From contig QEVF01000014.1 of the NCBI GenBank assembly GCA_003576915.1, positions 1-64,000 of the forward strand: DNA of 64,000 bases, in the 5' to 3' direction. The translations under genes were made by a program, and so were the position numbers. The DNA is from Planctomycetota bacterium. Lineage in GTDB: Bacteria; Planctomycetota; UBA8742; UBA2392. The notes under the pieces are model-generated. The model saw nothing but the letters and a program-made list of their open reading frames with translations, did no database searches and had not been told where the DNA came from. Shown piece by piece: positions 25,420-34,739 of this stretch; within the stretch, counting starts at the first letter, position 1; the number at the start of each line of letters is the position of its first letter.

Positions 25420-26058
25420 TCAACGCTTGGCGCTGATGTCCAGGCGTACTTCGACCTGATCTTCAATCAGGTTGTCCTGCATGCCCTTGAAGCTCACTCC
25501 AAAGGGCTGGCGGTCGAACTTGAAGTCGGCCTTGATGCTGACTTCCTTCTCGCCCACCGAGATCTTCGCGGGGAAGGTCAGGGACTTGGTCACGCCGCGA
25601 AGGGTCAGGTTGCCCGTGACTTCGTAGCCGTCGCCCTTCTTTTCGATCTTGGTCGTTTCGAACTTCGACCTGGGGTGCTTTTCCACGGCGAAGAAATCGT
25701 CGCTCTTCAGGTGGCCGTCGAGTTTGGCGTTGCTCTTGCCCTTTTCGTCGGTCCAGAGGTTGCCCATCTCGATCTCGACCACGGCGTAGAGGACCTCCTT
25801 GTTGTCCTTGTCCAGCGTCAGGCTTCCGCTGAACTTGTCAAAGCCTCCGTCATGCTTGCCGGTGACTTTGCGGCCCGTGAAACCGATGCTCGATCCGTCC
25901 TGGTTGAACTTCAGCTCGGCGCCCTTGGCGCCCTCTTGAGGCTTCTGCACGCTCTGGGCGTTGCCCAGAGTCGTGTTGGCCGCGTTGGATGAGCCGCCGC
26001 AGGCCACCACAAACAAAGTCGCGGCAACCACCGCAGAAAGCATGACGTACTTGAACAT
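25420..26058 (-). CDS. YceI-family lipid-binding lipoprotein
   Basis: Protein of 212 residues. The signal peptide MFKYVMLSAVVAATLFVVACGG ends in the lipobox VVAC, so it is probably a lipoprotein anchored through Cys20. From residue 48 it matches the YceI beta-barrel fold: SIGFTGRKVTGKHDGGFDKFSG near the start, then LDGHLKSDDFFAVEKHPRSKFET and VTGNLTLRGVTKSLTFPAKI, the classical YceI core. YceI proteins bind polyisoprenoids or other amphiphiles in the periplasm. The start is supported by GAGGGG a few bases upstream on the minus strand. Convergent with the exported-protein gene; a 327-nt spacer separates it from phoH. Confidence 0.92.
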   Translation of the reverse strand: MFKYVMLSAVVAATLFVVACGGSSNAANTTLGNAQSVQKPQEGAKGAELKFNQDGSSIGFTGRKVTGKHDGGFDKFSGSLTLDKDNKEVLYAVVEIEMGNLWTDEKGKSNAKLDGHLKSDDFFAVEKHPRSKFETTKIEKKGDGYEVTGNLTLRGVTKSLTFPAKISVGEKEVSIKADFKFDRQPFGVSFKGMQDNLIEDQVEVRLDISAKR

Positions 26059-26385
26059 GGGAACCCCTCTCGAAATGGAAAGATCTGCTCTGCCCGCTCA
26101 AACGCTTCTAGATAGAACGATATTCCGGGACCAACTCTTTTCGCGATTCCCGCGCCGGTTTTCACGCGACCTTCACCTTCACCAGACGGGCTGGCGGGCT
26201 CCAAGGCCGCCTCTAAGGCCCTTCGCACGGAATTGCACCCGTTTTCCACCAGGGCTCAACATGCCGCGCCGGGTGTGGCAGTATCGGCCCCATGTGGTAA
26301 ACTCTGGGCAAGCTGGGGGTTCCAGCAAACGGGCAGCAAAACCGACAGGAGGCCTGCTACGACTACCGGAACCATCAAGGCGTAC
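26059..26385. other. Divergent spacer between YceI gene and phoH
   Basis: No gene seen. GGTAAACT at 26296-26303 repeats a box also found at 1849-1856 and 35807-35814, each time 30-90 nt before a plus-strand gene, and may contain a -10 element (TAAACT) for phoH. A codon frame open from 26233 reaches into phoH but the family match begins only at 26386. ACAGGAGG at 26345-26352 resembles a ribosome binding site, but it is too far from ATG 26386 to serve it. Confidence 0.4.
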
Positions 26386-27333
26386 ATGGAAAAGACCATT
26401 CGGCTGCGCGACAACGATGAAGCCTACGCCCTCTTCGGCGATCGCGACCGGCACCTCAAGATCATCCGCAGCCACTTCGACGTGAAGATTTTCGCCCGTG
26501 ATGCCAACCTGCGCATCGCCGGCGAGGAGCAGGGCGTGCTCGACGCCTATGTCGCGCTCCTCACGCTTCTTGAAAAAGTGCGCAAGTACGGCCAGATCCG
26601 CACGGCGGACGTTGAGGCCGTCCTGCTCCGCGAGACGCCCAAGGGCGACGTCCCCGAGGAAGTCACCCCCCTGGGTATCGAGGGCGCCAAGCCCCGCACC
26701 GAGGGCCAGGCCCGCTACGTCGATGCCATCCGCCAGCGCTCCATCGTCTTCGGCATCGGACCCGCCGGCACGGGCAAGACCTATCTCGCCACGGCCATGG
26801 GCGTCTCGGCCCTGATTCACGGCCACGTCAGCAAGCTTGTCCTCGTGCGCCCCGCCGTCGAGGCCGGTGAGCGCCTGGGCTTTCTGCCTGGCGACCTCCA
26901 GGCCAAAATCAACCCCTACCTGCGCCCCATTCTCGACGCCATCGGCTCACTGCTGCCCATGCAGCAGGTCCAGCGTTACATGGAGCGCGATGTCATCGAA
27001 ATCGCCCCCCTGGCCTACATGCGCGGCCGCACTCTCGACCGCGCCTTCATCATCCTTGACGAAGCCCAGAACACCACGCCCAAGCAGATGCTCATGTTCC
27101 TTACCCGGCTCGGCCGCGCCAGCAAGGCCGTGATCACCGGCGACATGAGCCAGACGGACCTGCCCCGCGGCCAGCGCAGCGGCCTCGCCGACGCCGTCAA
27201 GCGCCTGACCGATGTCGAGGGCATCACCATCTGCCGCCTGCACAACTCCGACATCGTCCGCCACGAGCTGGTCCAACGCGTCATTGACGCCTACGCTGAC
27301 GGCGAAGCCGGTACCGGCAGCGAAGAAGAGTAA
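26386..27333 (+). CDS. phoH: PhoH-family ATPase
   Basis: Protein of 315 residues from ATG 26386 (MEKTIRLRDNDEAYALFGDRD), which gives the normal PhoH length. An N-terminal KH-like region (residues 1-95) is followed by the PhoH ATPase core: Walker A GPAGTGKTYLA near residue 125, the family motif VLVRPAVEAGERLGFLPGDL, Walker B FIILDEAQNTTPKQM, and TGDMSQTDLPRGQRSGL near the end. PhoH proteins are cytoplasmic ATPases, with links to RNA metabolism and ribosome assembly through neighbouring ybeY in many bacteria; no ybeY is seen here. A strong terminator follows at 27352-27383, so the gene appears to be a single-gene transcript. Confidence 0.94.
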   Translation: MEKTIRLRDNDEAYALFGDRDRHLKIIRSHFDVKIFARDANLRIAGEEQGVLDAYVALLTLLEKVRKYGQIRTADVEAVLLRETPKGDVPEEVTPLGIEGAKPRTEGQARYVDAIRQRSIVFGIGPAGTGKTYLATAMGVSALIHGHVSKLVLVRPAVEAGERLGFLPGDLQAKINPYLRPILDAIGSLLPMQQVQRYMERDVIEIAPLAYMRGRTLDRAFIILDEAQNTTPKQMLMFLTRLGRASKAVITGDMSQTDLPRGQRSGLADAVKRLTDVEGITICRLHNSDIVRHELVQRVIDAYADGEAGTGSEEE

Positions 27334-27351
27334 GCCCATCGCTCTCTCCCC

Positions 27352-27383
27352 GGCCGCCGCCCCAGGGCGGCGGCCTTCGTTTT
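27352..27383 (+). terminator. Rho-independent terminator after phoH
   Basis: Perfect 10-bp GC stem GGCCGCCGCC (27352-27361) and GGCGGCGGCC (27366-27375) with loop CCAG, followed by TTCGTTTTG. It lies 18 nt after the phoH stop. Confidence 0.88.
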
Positions 27384-27474
27384 GCGCGCCCTGGCCGCGC
27401 CTCCCGCCATTGACGGCAGGCCGCCTGTGATTCACCATGCTTCGCTCGATTAGCGCTCACTAGCCGGTGAAACC

Positions 27475-29571
27475 ATGCCCCAAGCCAAGGCCTCAGGAAA
27501 CGGACGCACCCGCACCGAAATGAAACTGCCCGCCCGCTATCCCGGCCACGCCCAGGCCTACCGCCTGATGTTCCTTGGCCGCCTCATCGACGACGAGGCC
27601 CCCAACTTCCTGCGCAAGGCCATGGGCTGGAGCTACCACGCCCCCAACGCCGGGCACGACGCCATCCAGCTTGCCCTGGGCTGCACCTTCCGCCCCGGCA
27701 AGGACTTCTTCTTTCCCTATTACCGCGACCTCACCTCCTGCCTCGCCGGCGGTATCTCCGCCCGCGAGATCATCCTCAACGGCCTCTCCCGCGATGAAGA
27801 CGTCGCCGGCGGCGGCCGCCACATGAGCAACCACTTCGCCAAGATCAGCCTCGGCATCCAGAACGTCTCAAGCTGCGTGTCCAACCACATCCAGCACGCC
27901 GCCGGGCTTGGCCGCGCCGTCAAGTACTACAAGTCCGACGCCGTCGTCTATTGCAGCTTCGGCGAAAGCAGCAGCTCCGAGGGCTATGTTTTCGAAGGCC
28001 TCAACGGCATCAGCAAGGAGAAGCTCCCCGTCGTCACCGTGATGCAGGACAACGGCTACGGCATTTCTGTGCCCAAGGAAGACCAGAGCGGCAACGAATG
28101 CCTCGCCGATAACTTTGCCGGTCTCAAGGACACCCGTATCTGGAAGGTGGACGGGCGCGACACCCTTGCCTGTTTTGCCGCCATGGAGGAAGCGGCGGCC
28201 TTCGCCGCGGCCCACAAGGGCTGCGCCATCGTTTACGCTTTCTGCGCCCGTATCGGCTCCCACAGCAACTCCGACAACCACATTCTTTACCGCGACGAAA
28301 AAGAACTGGCCGAGGCCCGGGCCAAAGACCCCCTGCCCCTTTTCCGCCGCTGGCTCATCAGCGAGGGCCACCTCAGCGAGGCCGACCTCGAAGCCCTCGA
28401 GAAGGACGCCCGACGCGAGTTCGACGAGGCCCGCGCCTACGGGGAGGCGGCACCCCTGCCTGACCCCGGGACCGCCGCCGAGTTCGCCTACCCCAAGGCC
28501 TACCAGCCGCAGGCCGCCGAGATTCAGCCCGAGACCGTCACGGGCCCCGTCTACAACTGGCAGTCCGGCGAGCTTCTGACCCTGCGCCTTGGCATCAACG
28601 CCGCGCTCAAGCGCGAGTTCCGCGACAATCCTGACACCTTCCTCTGGGGGCAGGACATCGCCAACAAGGAGAAGGAAGGCATCTTCCTTGTCAGCAAGGG
28701 CATGCAGCCTGAATTCGGAAAGGCGCGGGTCTTCAACGCCCCCATCGCTGAGAACTTCATCGTCGGTACGGCCAACGGCTTTTCCCGTTTCAACCGCAAG
28801 ATCCGCGTCGTCGTCGAGGGCGCCGAGTTCGCCGACTACTTCTGGCCCGCCATGGACCAGTATGTCGAGTGCGGCCACGAGTATTACCGCACGCGCGGCC
28901 AGTTCACACCCAACGTCATCATGAGGCTGGCCAGCGGCGGCTTCATCGGCGGCGGCCTCTACCATTCGCAGACGATCGAGGGCTCCCTGGCCAATATCCC
29001 CGGCGTGCGCATCGTCTATCCCAGCTTTGCCGACGACGCCTACGGACTCATGCGCACCGCCATGAAGAGCGACGGGCCCACCATCTTCATGGAGCCCAAG
29101 GCCCTTTACAACGCTCCCTCCACCCGCACCAAGGTGCCCGAAAACCTCCACGTTCCCTTCGGAAAAGCGCGTTTGCGGCGCGACGGCCACGACGTAGCGG
29201 TGATTACCTACGGCAACACGACGCACATGGCGCTCAAGGCCGCCGAGGCGGCGGCCGTCACGGGCGGCCGCAACGTTTCCGTGGCGGTGCTTGACCTCCG
29301 TAGCCTCATCCCGCTGGACGAAGAAGCCATCCTGGAGCTGGTGCGAAAGTGCGGCCGTGTGGTTGTGGCCCATGAGGGCCCGGAGTTCGGCGGTTTTGGC
29401 GGCGAAGTCGCCGCGCTGATTGCCAAGAAGGCCTTTGAGTATCTCGACGCGCCCGTCGAACGCGTGGGTGCGAAGCTGACTCCCGTCCCCTTCAGCACGA
29501 TCCTGGAAAAGGCCATTCTCCCGCAACCCGACGACATCCTCTCCGCCATCACCCGCGTGGCCAACTACTAG
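27475..29571 (+). CDS. Fused alpha/beta E1 component of a 2-oxoacid dehydrogenase
   Basis: Protein of 698 residues joining the usual separate E1 alpha and beta chains. The alpha part (about 1-335) carries the thiamine diphosphate motif region CSFGESSSSEGYVFEGLNG... with QDNGYGISVP, and GSHSNSDNHI near the phosphorylation loop of eukaryotic homologues. The beta part (about 365-698) has RVFNAPIAENFIVGTANGF, EGAEFADYFWPAMDQ, PSFADDAYGLMRTAM, and EGPEFGGFGGEVAALI. It should decarboxylate a branched-chain 2-oxoacid or pyruvate and pass the acyl group to a lipoyl E2; the E2 and E3 genes are not nearby. Fused E1 proteins occur in several phyla. It starts 91 nt after the phoH terminator. The stop codon overlaps repeat copy C. 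Confidence 0.92.
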   Translation: MPQAKASGNGRTRTEMKLPARYPGHAQAYRLMFLGRLIDDEAPNFLRKAMGWSYHAPNAGHDAIQLALGCTFRPGKDFFFPYYRDLTSCLAGGISAREIILNGLSRDEDVAGGGRHMSNHFAKISLGIQNVSSCVSNHIQHAAGLGRAVKYYKSDAVVYCSFGESSSSEGYVFEGLNGISKEKLPVVTVMQDNGYGISVPKEDQSGNECLADNFAGLKDTRIWKVDGRDTLACFAAMEEAAAFAAAHKGCAIVYAFCARIGSHSNSDNHILYRDEKELAEARAKDPLPLFRRWLISEGHLSEADLEALEKDARREFDEARAYGEAAPLPDPGTAAEFAYPKAYQPQAAEIQPETVTGPVYNWQSGELLTLRLGINAALKREFRDNPDTFLWGQDIANKEKEGIFLVSKGMQPEFGKARVFNAPIAENFIVGTANGFSRFNRKIRVVVEGAEFADYFWPAMDQYVECGHEYYRTRGQFTPNVIMRLASGGFIGGGLYHSQTIEGSLANIPGVRIVYPSFADDAYGLMRTAMKSDGPTIFMEPKALYNAPSTRTKVPENLHVPFGKARLRRDGHDVAVITYGNTTHMALKAAEAAAVTGGRNVSVAVLDLRSLIPLDEEAILELVRKCGRVVVAHEGPEFGGFGGEVAALIAKKAFEYLDAPVERVGAKLTPVPFSTILEKAILPQPDDILSAITRVANY

Positions 29572-29618
29572 CAGGTCGTTGGAATCGTGGCATCCGGTCA
29601 CCTTTTCAGCAGCCTGCT
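29570..29618 (+). repeat. Structured dispersed repeat, short copy C
   Basis: A 49-nt segment that overlaps the stop codon of the E1 gene and matches the first hairpin of copies A and B (CAGGTC, GTGGCATCCGG, CACC, TTTTCA). Here it forms one long hairpin: the outer stem AGCAGGTCGTTGGAA (29570-29584) pairs with TTTTCAGCAGCCTGCT (29603-29618), using G-T pairs and one mismatch, around the inner stem GTGGC/GTCAC (29587-29591 and 29597-29601). The later hairpins of A and B are missing. Confidence 0.7.
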
Positions 29619-29862
29619 ATGGATAGACTGGGGGCGCGAGGGGGACTCCGCGGAGGTGTTGTTGTACAGGAATGGAGTTTCCGTAATGACCATTAGTGCT
29701 GATATTGACAAGAAGGCAGGCCGGATACTTCAGATAACAGGTACTTTCGGAACCGAGGGATCGTCTCGGGTGGTGGCTGTCATTTCACCGGATGGAACCA
29801 TTCAATCTGGCCAAAGTAGCCGGGACCCAACCGATGACCCATGCGATCCCCGGCGGGGTTGA
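29587..29862 (+). pseudogene. Low-GC open frame, probable remnant or small foreign gene
   Basis: A frame ending at TGA 29860-29862 codes for a plausible C-terminal protein part with alternating hydrophobic and polar residues (SAEVLLYRNGVSVMTISAD, GRILQITGTFGTEGSSRVV, AVISPDGTIQSGQ), which looks like several beta strands. Third codon positions are much less GC-rich than in all neighbours (aat, gga, gta, att, agt, gct, gat), which suggests foreign origin or a decayed gene. The true start is unclear: the frame is open back through the repeat at 29570-29618, and no ribosome binding site is clear. No known domain is recognised. The 171 bases that follow (29863-30033) hold only a 6-bp inverted repeat, GCAGGT/ACCTGC, near 29956. 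Confidence 0.35.
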
Positions 29863-30033
29863 CGTTGTGGGAATGGGCCTTGCAGCCGCGCCGATGGCAA
29901 GTCGAGGGCGTGGAAGCCTGGCGCCGGAACGCTCGGCCCAATTGCATCGCCTGCAGGTATCGTGACACCTGCTTTGCCGCCATGAACCAGCCTGGCGCAT
30001 CAAGGCTTTGCCAAGGCACGTTTCTGAAGACCA

Positions 30034-33000
30034 TCAGTGAAAGTCGCGCGACGGTGTTTTCGGGATGCCCGCGTCGCTGGGTGCCTCGGCCATGCGCATG
30101 TGCTTGACGCGCAAATGGACGACCTCGCCGCTGCGCTCGACGGTGCCTTCGGCGATGATCGGGTGCGGGCTGAGCGCGGCTTCGCGGTTTGCTTCGAATG
30201 TCTTGGGTGTGAGCATGAGGTTCGACGTGCCTGTTTCGTCCTCCAGCGTGAAGAACAGCATCTTGCCCTCGCCCGGGCGCTGGCGGACCACGGTCCAGCC
30301 GGCCACGCGGACCCTGGCCTTGTGCGCGGCCTGCTGAAGCTGGCGGGCCGTCAACACGCCCTCACTCTCGAGCATCGCGCGGTAGAACTGAAGCGGATGG
30401 TGATTGAGCGAGAGGCTGGTGGAGCGATAGTCGAGCGTCATCGCCTCGTGGTCCGTCAGACCCGCGAGCAGCGGCATGTTCTCGCCGTCCGTTGCGTGGG
30501 CGAGCAACCCGCCGGGCGCGACACGCCGTCCCAGAAGTTGCCACAGGGCTTCGCGGCGCGAGATTCCGGTTGAATCGAACGCGCCCGCCTGCGCCAGGAT
30601 CGAGAATTCGCGCCAGCCCAGGGGCTGCGCGCCCGCATGCATGCGGCGGGCGAAATCAGCCGGCGAAATGAAGTTTCCGCCCGCGCGTTGGGACATGATC
30701 GCCCGCGCGGCGGCCTCGCTGAACCCGCGCAACTGGCGCAGGCCAAGCCGCAAGGCCGGGCCTTCCCTGCCCCACTCCGATGGCGGAACGCCCAGAGGTG
30801 CCGGAACATAAGCCGCCCGAGACTCCAGTGTGCAATCCCAATCGCTGGCGTTGATGTCCACGGGCCGCACATCCACACCGTGTTCACGGGCGTCGCGCAC
30901 GAGCGCCGACGCGCCGTAAAATCCCATGGGCTGGCTGTTGAGCACGCTCGCCGTAAAAGCGGCCGGATAGAACCGCTTGAGATAGCAGCTCACGTACGAA
31001 AGAAGCGCGAAGCTCACCGAGTGGCTCTCGGGAAACCCGTACTCCCCAAAGCCCTTGATCTGGTTGTACACGCGCTCGGCGTACTCTTCCGTGATGCCGC
31101 GCGCGAGCATTCCGTCCACCAACTTCCTGTGGTATTGCTCGATGACGCCCGGCCGACGCCACCCGCCCATGGCCTTGCGCAGCCTGTCGGCCTCGCCGGG
31201 CGTGAACCCCGCAACATCCATGGACAGACGCATGGCCTGCTCCTGAAACAGCGGAACGCCAAGCGTGCGCCTGAGCGCGGCGACGGCATCAGGGTGCGGA
31301 TAGTCCACGGGCTCTTCGCCGTTGCGTCGGCGCAGGTAGGGGTGAACCATGCCGCCCTGAATGGGCCCGGGACGCACAATCGCGACCTCGACCACCAGGT
31401 CATAGAACCGGCGCGGCTTGAGCCTTGGCAGCATCGCCATCTGGGCGCGGCTTTCGACCTGGAACGTTCCTACGCTGTCGGCATGACCCAGCATCTCGTA
31501 AAGCGCCCTGGCCTCGGCCGTTTCGCCAAGGCCGTTGGGGTCGGTCTGGAGACAGGAAGCCAGATTGAAGCTTCGGCCGCCGGCCGCCTCGACCATCGCA
31601 AAGCACTTGCGGATTGCCGTCAGCATGCCGAGGCTCAGGATGTCCACCTTGAGGATGCCCAGCGTGTCGATGTCGTCTTTGTCCCATTCGATGACGCTGC
31701 GGTCCTCCATGGCGGCGTTCTCAATGGGCACGAGTTCGTCCAGGCGGCCGCGCGTCATCACCATGCCGCCGACATGCTGCGACAAGTGGCGCGGAAAGCC
31801 CTTCAGGCGCCGGGCGAAGGCGATGGTCGTCTGGACTTCCTTTGAAGACGGATCGAGGCCTACCTCAACCAGGCGCCTGGCGGTCGAGTCGATGTCGTCA
31901 AACCAATGATGGGACTTTGACAGGCGGTCCACCTGGTCAACCGTGAGGCCTAGCACGCGTCCGACTTCGCGCAATGCGCTGCGAGTGCGGTAGTGAATCA
32001 CGGTCGCGCACATGCCGGCGCGCTCGCGGCCATACTTGTTGTAGACGTACTGGATGACTTCTTCGCGGCGCTCGTGCTCGAAATCGATGTCGATGTCGGG
32101 GGGCTCCGCCCGCTCCCGCGACATGAAGCGCTCAAACAGCAGCTCGTTGTGCGCCGGATCGACGCTGGTCACGCCGAGGCAGAAACAGACGGCGCTGTTT
32201 GCGGCACTCCCGCGCCCCTGACATAGAATACCGCGGCCTCGAGCAAAGCGAACAATGTCGTAGACCGTGAGAAAGTACGGCTCGTAATGCAGGTCCGCGA
32301 TAATGGAAAGCTCGTGTTCAATGGACTTCTCAACCTTCACCGGAAGACCTTCGGGGTAACGTGACTTCGCGCCGCGCAGCGTTTCACGCCGCAGATAGTC
32401 GGCGAGCGCGAGCCCGTCCTCCGTCAACTCGTGCGGATACTCATAGCGCAGTTCATCAAGTGAGAAGGTGCACGACGCGGCAATGTCCAGGGCGCGCTGA
32501 ACCGCCTGCGGCATGTCCGCGAACACAGCCATCATTTCATGGCCGGATTTCAGACGGCGTTCGGCGTTTGAAAACAGCAGATGCGCGGCCTCGTCAATGC
32601 GCACACCCTCGCGCACGCAGGTCAGCACGTCCTGCAGGGGCTTGCGGTCGGCGTCGTGAAAATGCACGTCGTTGACGGCCACGACCGGAAGTCCGGCGTC
32701 GCGCGCCAGGGCGACAGCCGCCGCCACATGACGCTCCTGGCCCGGCTCCATGTGCCGCATGACTGCCACGGACAGACGGCCTTGGAACATGGGCAGCAGC
32801 GGTTCGACGGCTGTCGCGGTGGATGCCGCGGTCGGAAGCACTACGGCCTGCAGGTCGCCGGAAAAACCCGATACGTCGGCGAGCGCCAGGTCGCACTGAC
32901 CCTTTTCAGCCCTCCGCTTGCCGGTGGTCAGCAGGCGGCACAGGTTGGCGTAGCCTTTGCGGTTCATCGCATAGAGGCAGAGCCGGATACCCTCGCGCAA

Positions 33001-33306
33001 TTGCACCCGCGTGCCGATCAGCAGCTTGAGGCCGGAGTCTCTCGCGGCCTCATGGGCGCGAACGACGCCCGCGAGGCTGTGCCAATCCGTGATTGCCAGC
33101 GCGGTCAGCCCCAGTTCGACGGCGCGGCGCACCAGTTCCTCGGCGTGGCTTGCGCCGCGCAGAAAGCTGAAATTGGTGCAGCACACAAGCTCGGCGCAGG
33201 GCGCGGCCGCCTGCGGCCGTTGCGGCGGCTGGTCGATCTTGGCACCGCGCTCAAGCGCGGTTTTGTGAACTTCACGCGGGCCGTGGGGGTCCTGGAAGTG
33301 CGGCAT
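30034..33306 (-). CDS. dnaE2: Error-prone DNA polymerase DnaE2 (ImuC)
   Basis: Protein of 1090 residues, typical for DnaE2. ATG 33306 overlaps the imuB stop by one base (TGATG), so translation is coupled. The PHP domain starts near residue 40 (CCTNFSFLRGASHAEELV, ITDWHSLAG). The polymerase active site contains PDIDIDFEHERREEVIQYVY with its catalytic aspartates, and GMVMTRGRLDELVPIENA, HSVSFALLSYVSCYLKRFYPAAF follow. The C-terminal OB domain reads VRVAGWTVVRQRPGEGKMLF. With ImuA and ImuB it forms the inducible mutasome that copies past DNA damage and causes mutation; this triple is LexA-controlled in many bacteria. Its motifs fit DnaE2 rather than the replicative DnaE1, which is longer and carries a beta-binding tail. 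Confidence 0.96.
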   Translation of the reverse strand: MPHFQDPHGPREVHKTALERGAKIDQPPQRPQAAAPCAELVCCTNFSFLRGASHAEELVRRAVELGLTALAITDWHSLAGVVRAHEAARDSGLKLLIGTRVQLREGIRLCLYAMNRKGYANLCRLLTTGKRRAEKGQCDLALADVSGFSGDLQAVVLPTAASTATAVEPLLPMFQGRLSVAVMRHMEPGQERHVAAAVALARDAGLPVVAVNDVHFHDADRKPLQDVLTCVREGVRIDEAAHLLFSNAERRLKSGHEMMAVFADMPQAVQRALDIAASCTFSLDELRYEYPHELTEDGLALADYLRRETLRGAKSRYPEGLPVKVEKSIEHELSIIADLHYEPYFLTVYDIVRFARGRGILCQGRGSAANSAVCFCLGVTSVDPAHNELLFERFMSRERAEPPDIDIDFEHERREEVIQYVYNKYGRERAGMCATVIHYRTRSALREVGRVLGLTVDQVDRLSKSHHWFDDIDSTARRLVEVGLDPSSKEVQTTIAFARRLKGFPRHLSQHVGGMVMTRGRLDELVPIENAAMEDRSVIEWDKDDIDTLGILKVDILSLGMLTAIRKCFAMVEAAGGRSFNLASCLQTDPNGLGETAEARALYEMLGHADSVGTFQVESRAQMAMLPRLKPRRFYDLVVEVAIVRPGPIQGGMVHPYLRRRNGEEPVDYPHPDAVAALRRTLGVPLFQEQAMRLSMDVAGFTPGEADRLRKAMGGWRRPGVIEQYHRKLVDGMLARGITEEYAERVYNQIKGFGEYGFPESHSVSFALLSYVSCYLKRFYPAAFTASVLNSQPMGFYGASALVRDAREHGVDVRPVDINASDWDCTLESRAAYVPAPLGVPPSEWGREGPALRLGLRQLRGFSEAAARAIMSQRAGGNFISPADFARRMHAGAQPLGWREFSILAQAGAFDSTGISRREALWQLLGRRVAPGGLLAHATDGENMPLLAGLTDHEAMTLDYRSTSLSLNHHPLQFYRAMLESEGVLTARQLQQAAHKARVRVAGWTVVRQRPGEGKMLFFTLEDETGTSNLMLTPKTFEANREAALSPHPIIAEGTVERSGEVVHLRVKHMRMAEAPSDAGIPKTPSRDFH

Positions 33307-34739
33307 CAGAACGCCCCCGCGATGAACCAGCGCTCGCCCCGTCGTTCGAGCCACCATTGGGCGCCGGCTTCATCGCGCACCATGAAGTAGTCGCGCTCGG
33401 CGTCGTCGCCGCGCCACCAGCCGAAGTTCACACGCTCCGGGAAGGCGGACGTCAGCGCAGAGATCTGACGACCATGCTGCCAGCGGATGGGCAAACCCGC
33501 CGCATCACACTCGACGCTGACTTCATGCGGCTCAAACACCGCGACCGGCCGCGGGGCCGCCGGGGCCGCTGAGGCTGCGGCTTCCGCCACGAAAGGCCGG
33601 TAGGCAAAACTGCGCTCGGGGCGGGGATCAGCCGTCAATTCCGCGCGGACTACGGCGTCAGCACCGAGGCGGCCGGCCAGTTCGTCCACCAGGGCGGCAA
33701 TCGACCGTTCCTTCGCTGCATCTTTGCCGCTGAACAGGTCGCGCTGCGGGGGCCTGATGGGTCCAAGGACCGGAACGCGGACTTCGACGCCATCGAACCA
33801 GCGTTCGGCCGTGTCCACGCTTTCGAGGCGCCCAAGCAGCAGCGCAGCCAGGGAGCGCGAGTCGCGCGTGGGGCGGCCCAGCGGCATCGAGAATGTGAGC
33901 GGCGGGCCTTCGTGCGCCCGCAGGCTTGCTTCCAGGGCAAGTGCCCCCGCACCGAGAGCGGCAAGGCGTTCCTCAAGCGCGACGGCCAGGCGCTGCATGG
34001 CGAACATCAGGGCATCGCGGCGATCTGTCGGACCCTCGAACTCCAGACGTTCGCAAAGCACCTGCGGCGGATGAAAGGCCGTGAAGTGTTCGACGGCGCT
34101 GCCCCGAAGCTCGCGCAGGCGCGCCACCAGCACGTCGCTGAACCGTGCAGGCAGACTTTCCAGCGGCAGGGCCAGCAGTTCGCCGACCCTGCGAACTCCG
34201 AGTGCTTCCAGATGTTCGTGGTCGGCGGCTTCGAGGCGCAGAGCCGAAACCGGAGCCTCGACGAGAGCGCCGGTTTTGCCCAGTGCCAATGTGTAAGCGG
34301 CCGTCGCGTTTTCGCCGAGGCCAAGCCGGGCGGCATAGCCGAGTCGTGCAAGGACGCTGTGGACTTCGGCCATCAAACCTTCCACGGTGCCGAAAAGCCT
34401 GTCGCAGCCGGTGATGTCGAGCAGTACCGCCCGCGGACTGTCGAAAAACACGCGAGGCGTAAAGCGGTACAGCGTGGCTCCAAGCGCCTCAAAATCGGCC
34501 GCTTCGGCCTGCGGCTTGTGCTCCACCAGGCTCAATTCCGGAGCAAGGCTTCGGGCGGCGGTGGCGGTCATACCGGGGCGCACACCGGCGGCACGCGCCA
34601 GATCCGATGCGTCCACCACCATCACGCTGTCACCGCGAAGCTCGACCAAAGCAATCCATCTAGCCGGCGCTCTGGGAGCGGCCCGCGTGATCCGTTCGGT
34701 GCGGAAGAAGGGCAGATGTACGCACAGCCATCGTGTCAT
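33306..34739 (-). CDS. imuB: ImuB, catalytically inactive Y-family polymerase-like protein
   Basis: Protein of 477 residues from ATG 34739 (MTRWLCVHLPFFRTERI). It matches the Y-family polymerase fold but the N-terminal metal-binding motif (normally D-x-D-x-F-F) reads CVHLPFF and the second motif (normally S-x-D-E) reads RAVLLDITGCDRLFG, as expected for ImuB, which bridges DnaE2 to the sliding clamp. The C-terminal region holds GPIRPPQRDLFSG, where QRDLF resembles a beta-clamp binding motif (QxxLF). It overlaps imuA by 80 nt at its start and dnaE2 by 1 nt at its stop, so the three genes form one operon. Confidence 0.93.
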   Translation of the reverse strand: MTRWLCVHLPFFRTERITRAAPRAPARWIALVELRGDSVMVVDASDLARAAGVRPGMTATAARSLAPELSLVEHKPQAEAADFEALGATLYRFTPRVFFDSPRAVLLDITGCDRLFGTVEGLMAEVHSVLARLGYAARLGLGENATAAYTLALGKTGALVEAPVSALRLEAADHEHLEALGVRRVGELLALPLESLPARFSDVLVARLRELRGSAVEHFTAFHPPQVLCERLEFEGPTDRRDALMFAMQRLAVALEERLAALGAGALALEASLRAHEGPPLTFSMPLGRPTRDSRSLAALLLGRLESVDTAERWFDGVEVRVPVLGPIRPPQRDLFSGKDAAKERSIAALVDELAGRLGADAVVRAELTADPRPERSFAYRPFVAEAAASAAPAAPRPVAVFEPHEVSVECDAAGLPIRWQHGRQISALTSAFPERVNFGWWRGDDAERDYFMVRDEAGAQWWLERRGERWFIAGAF

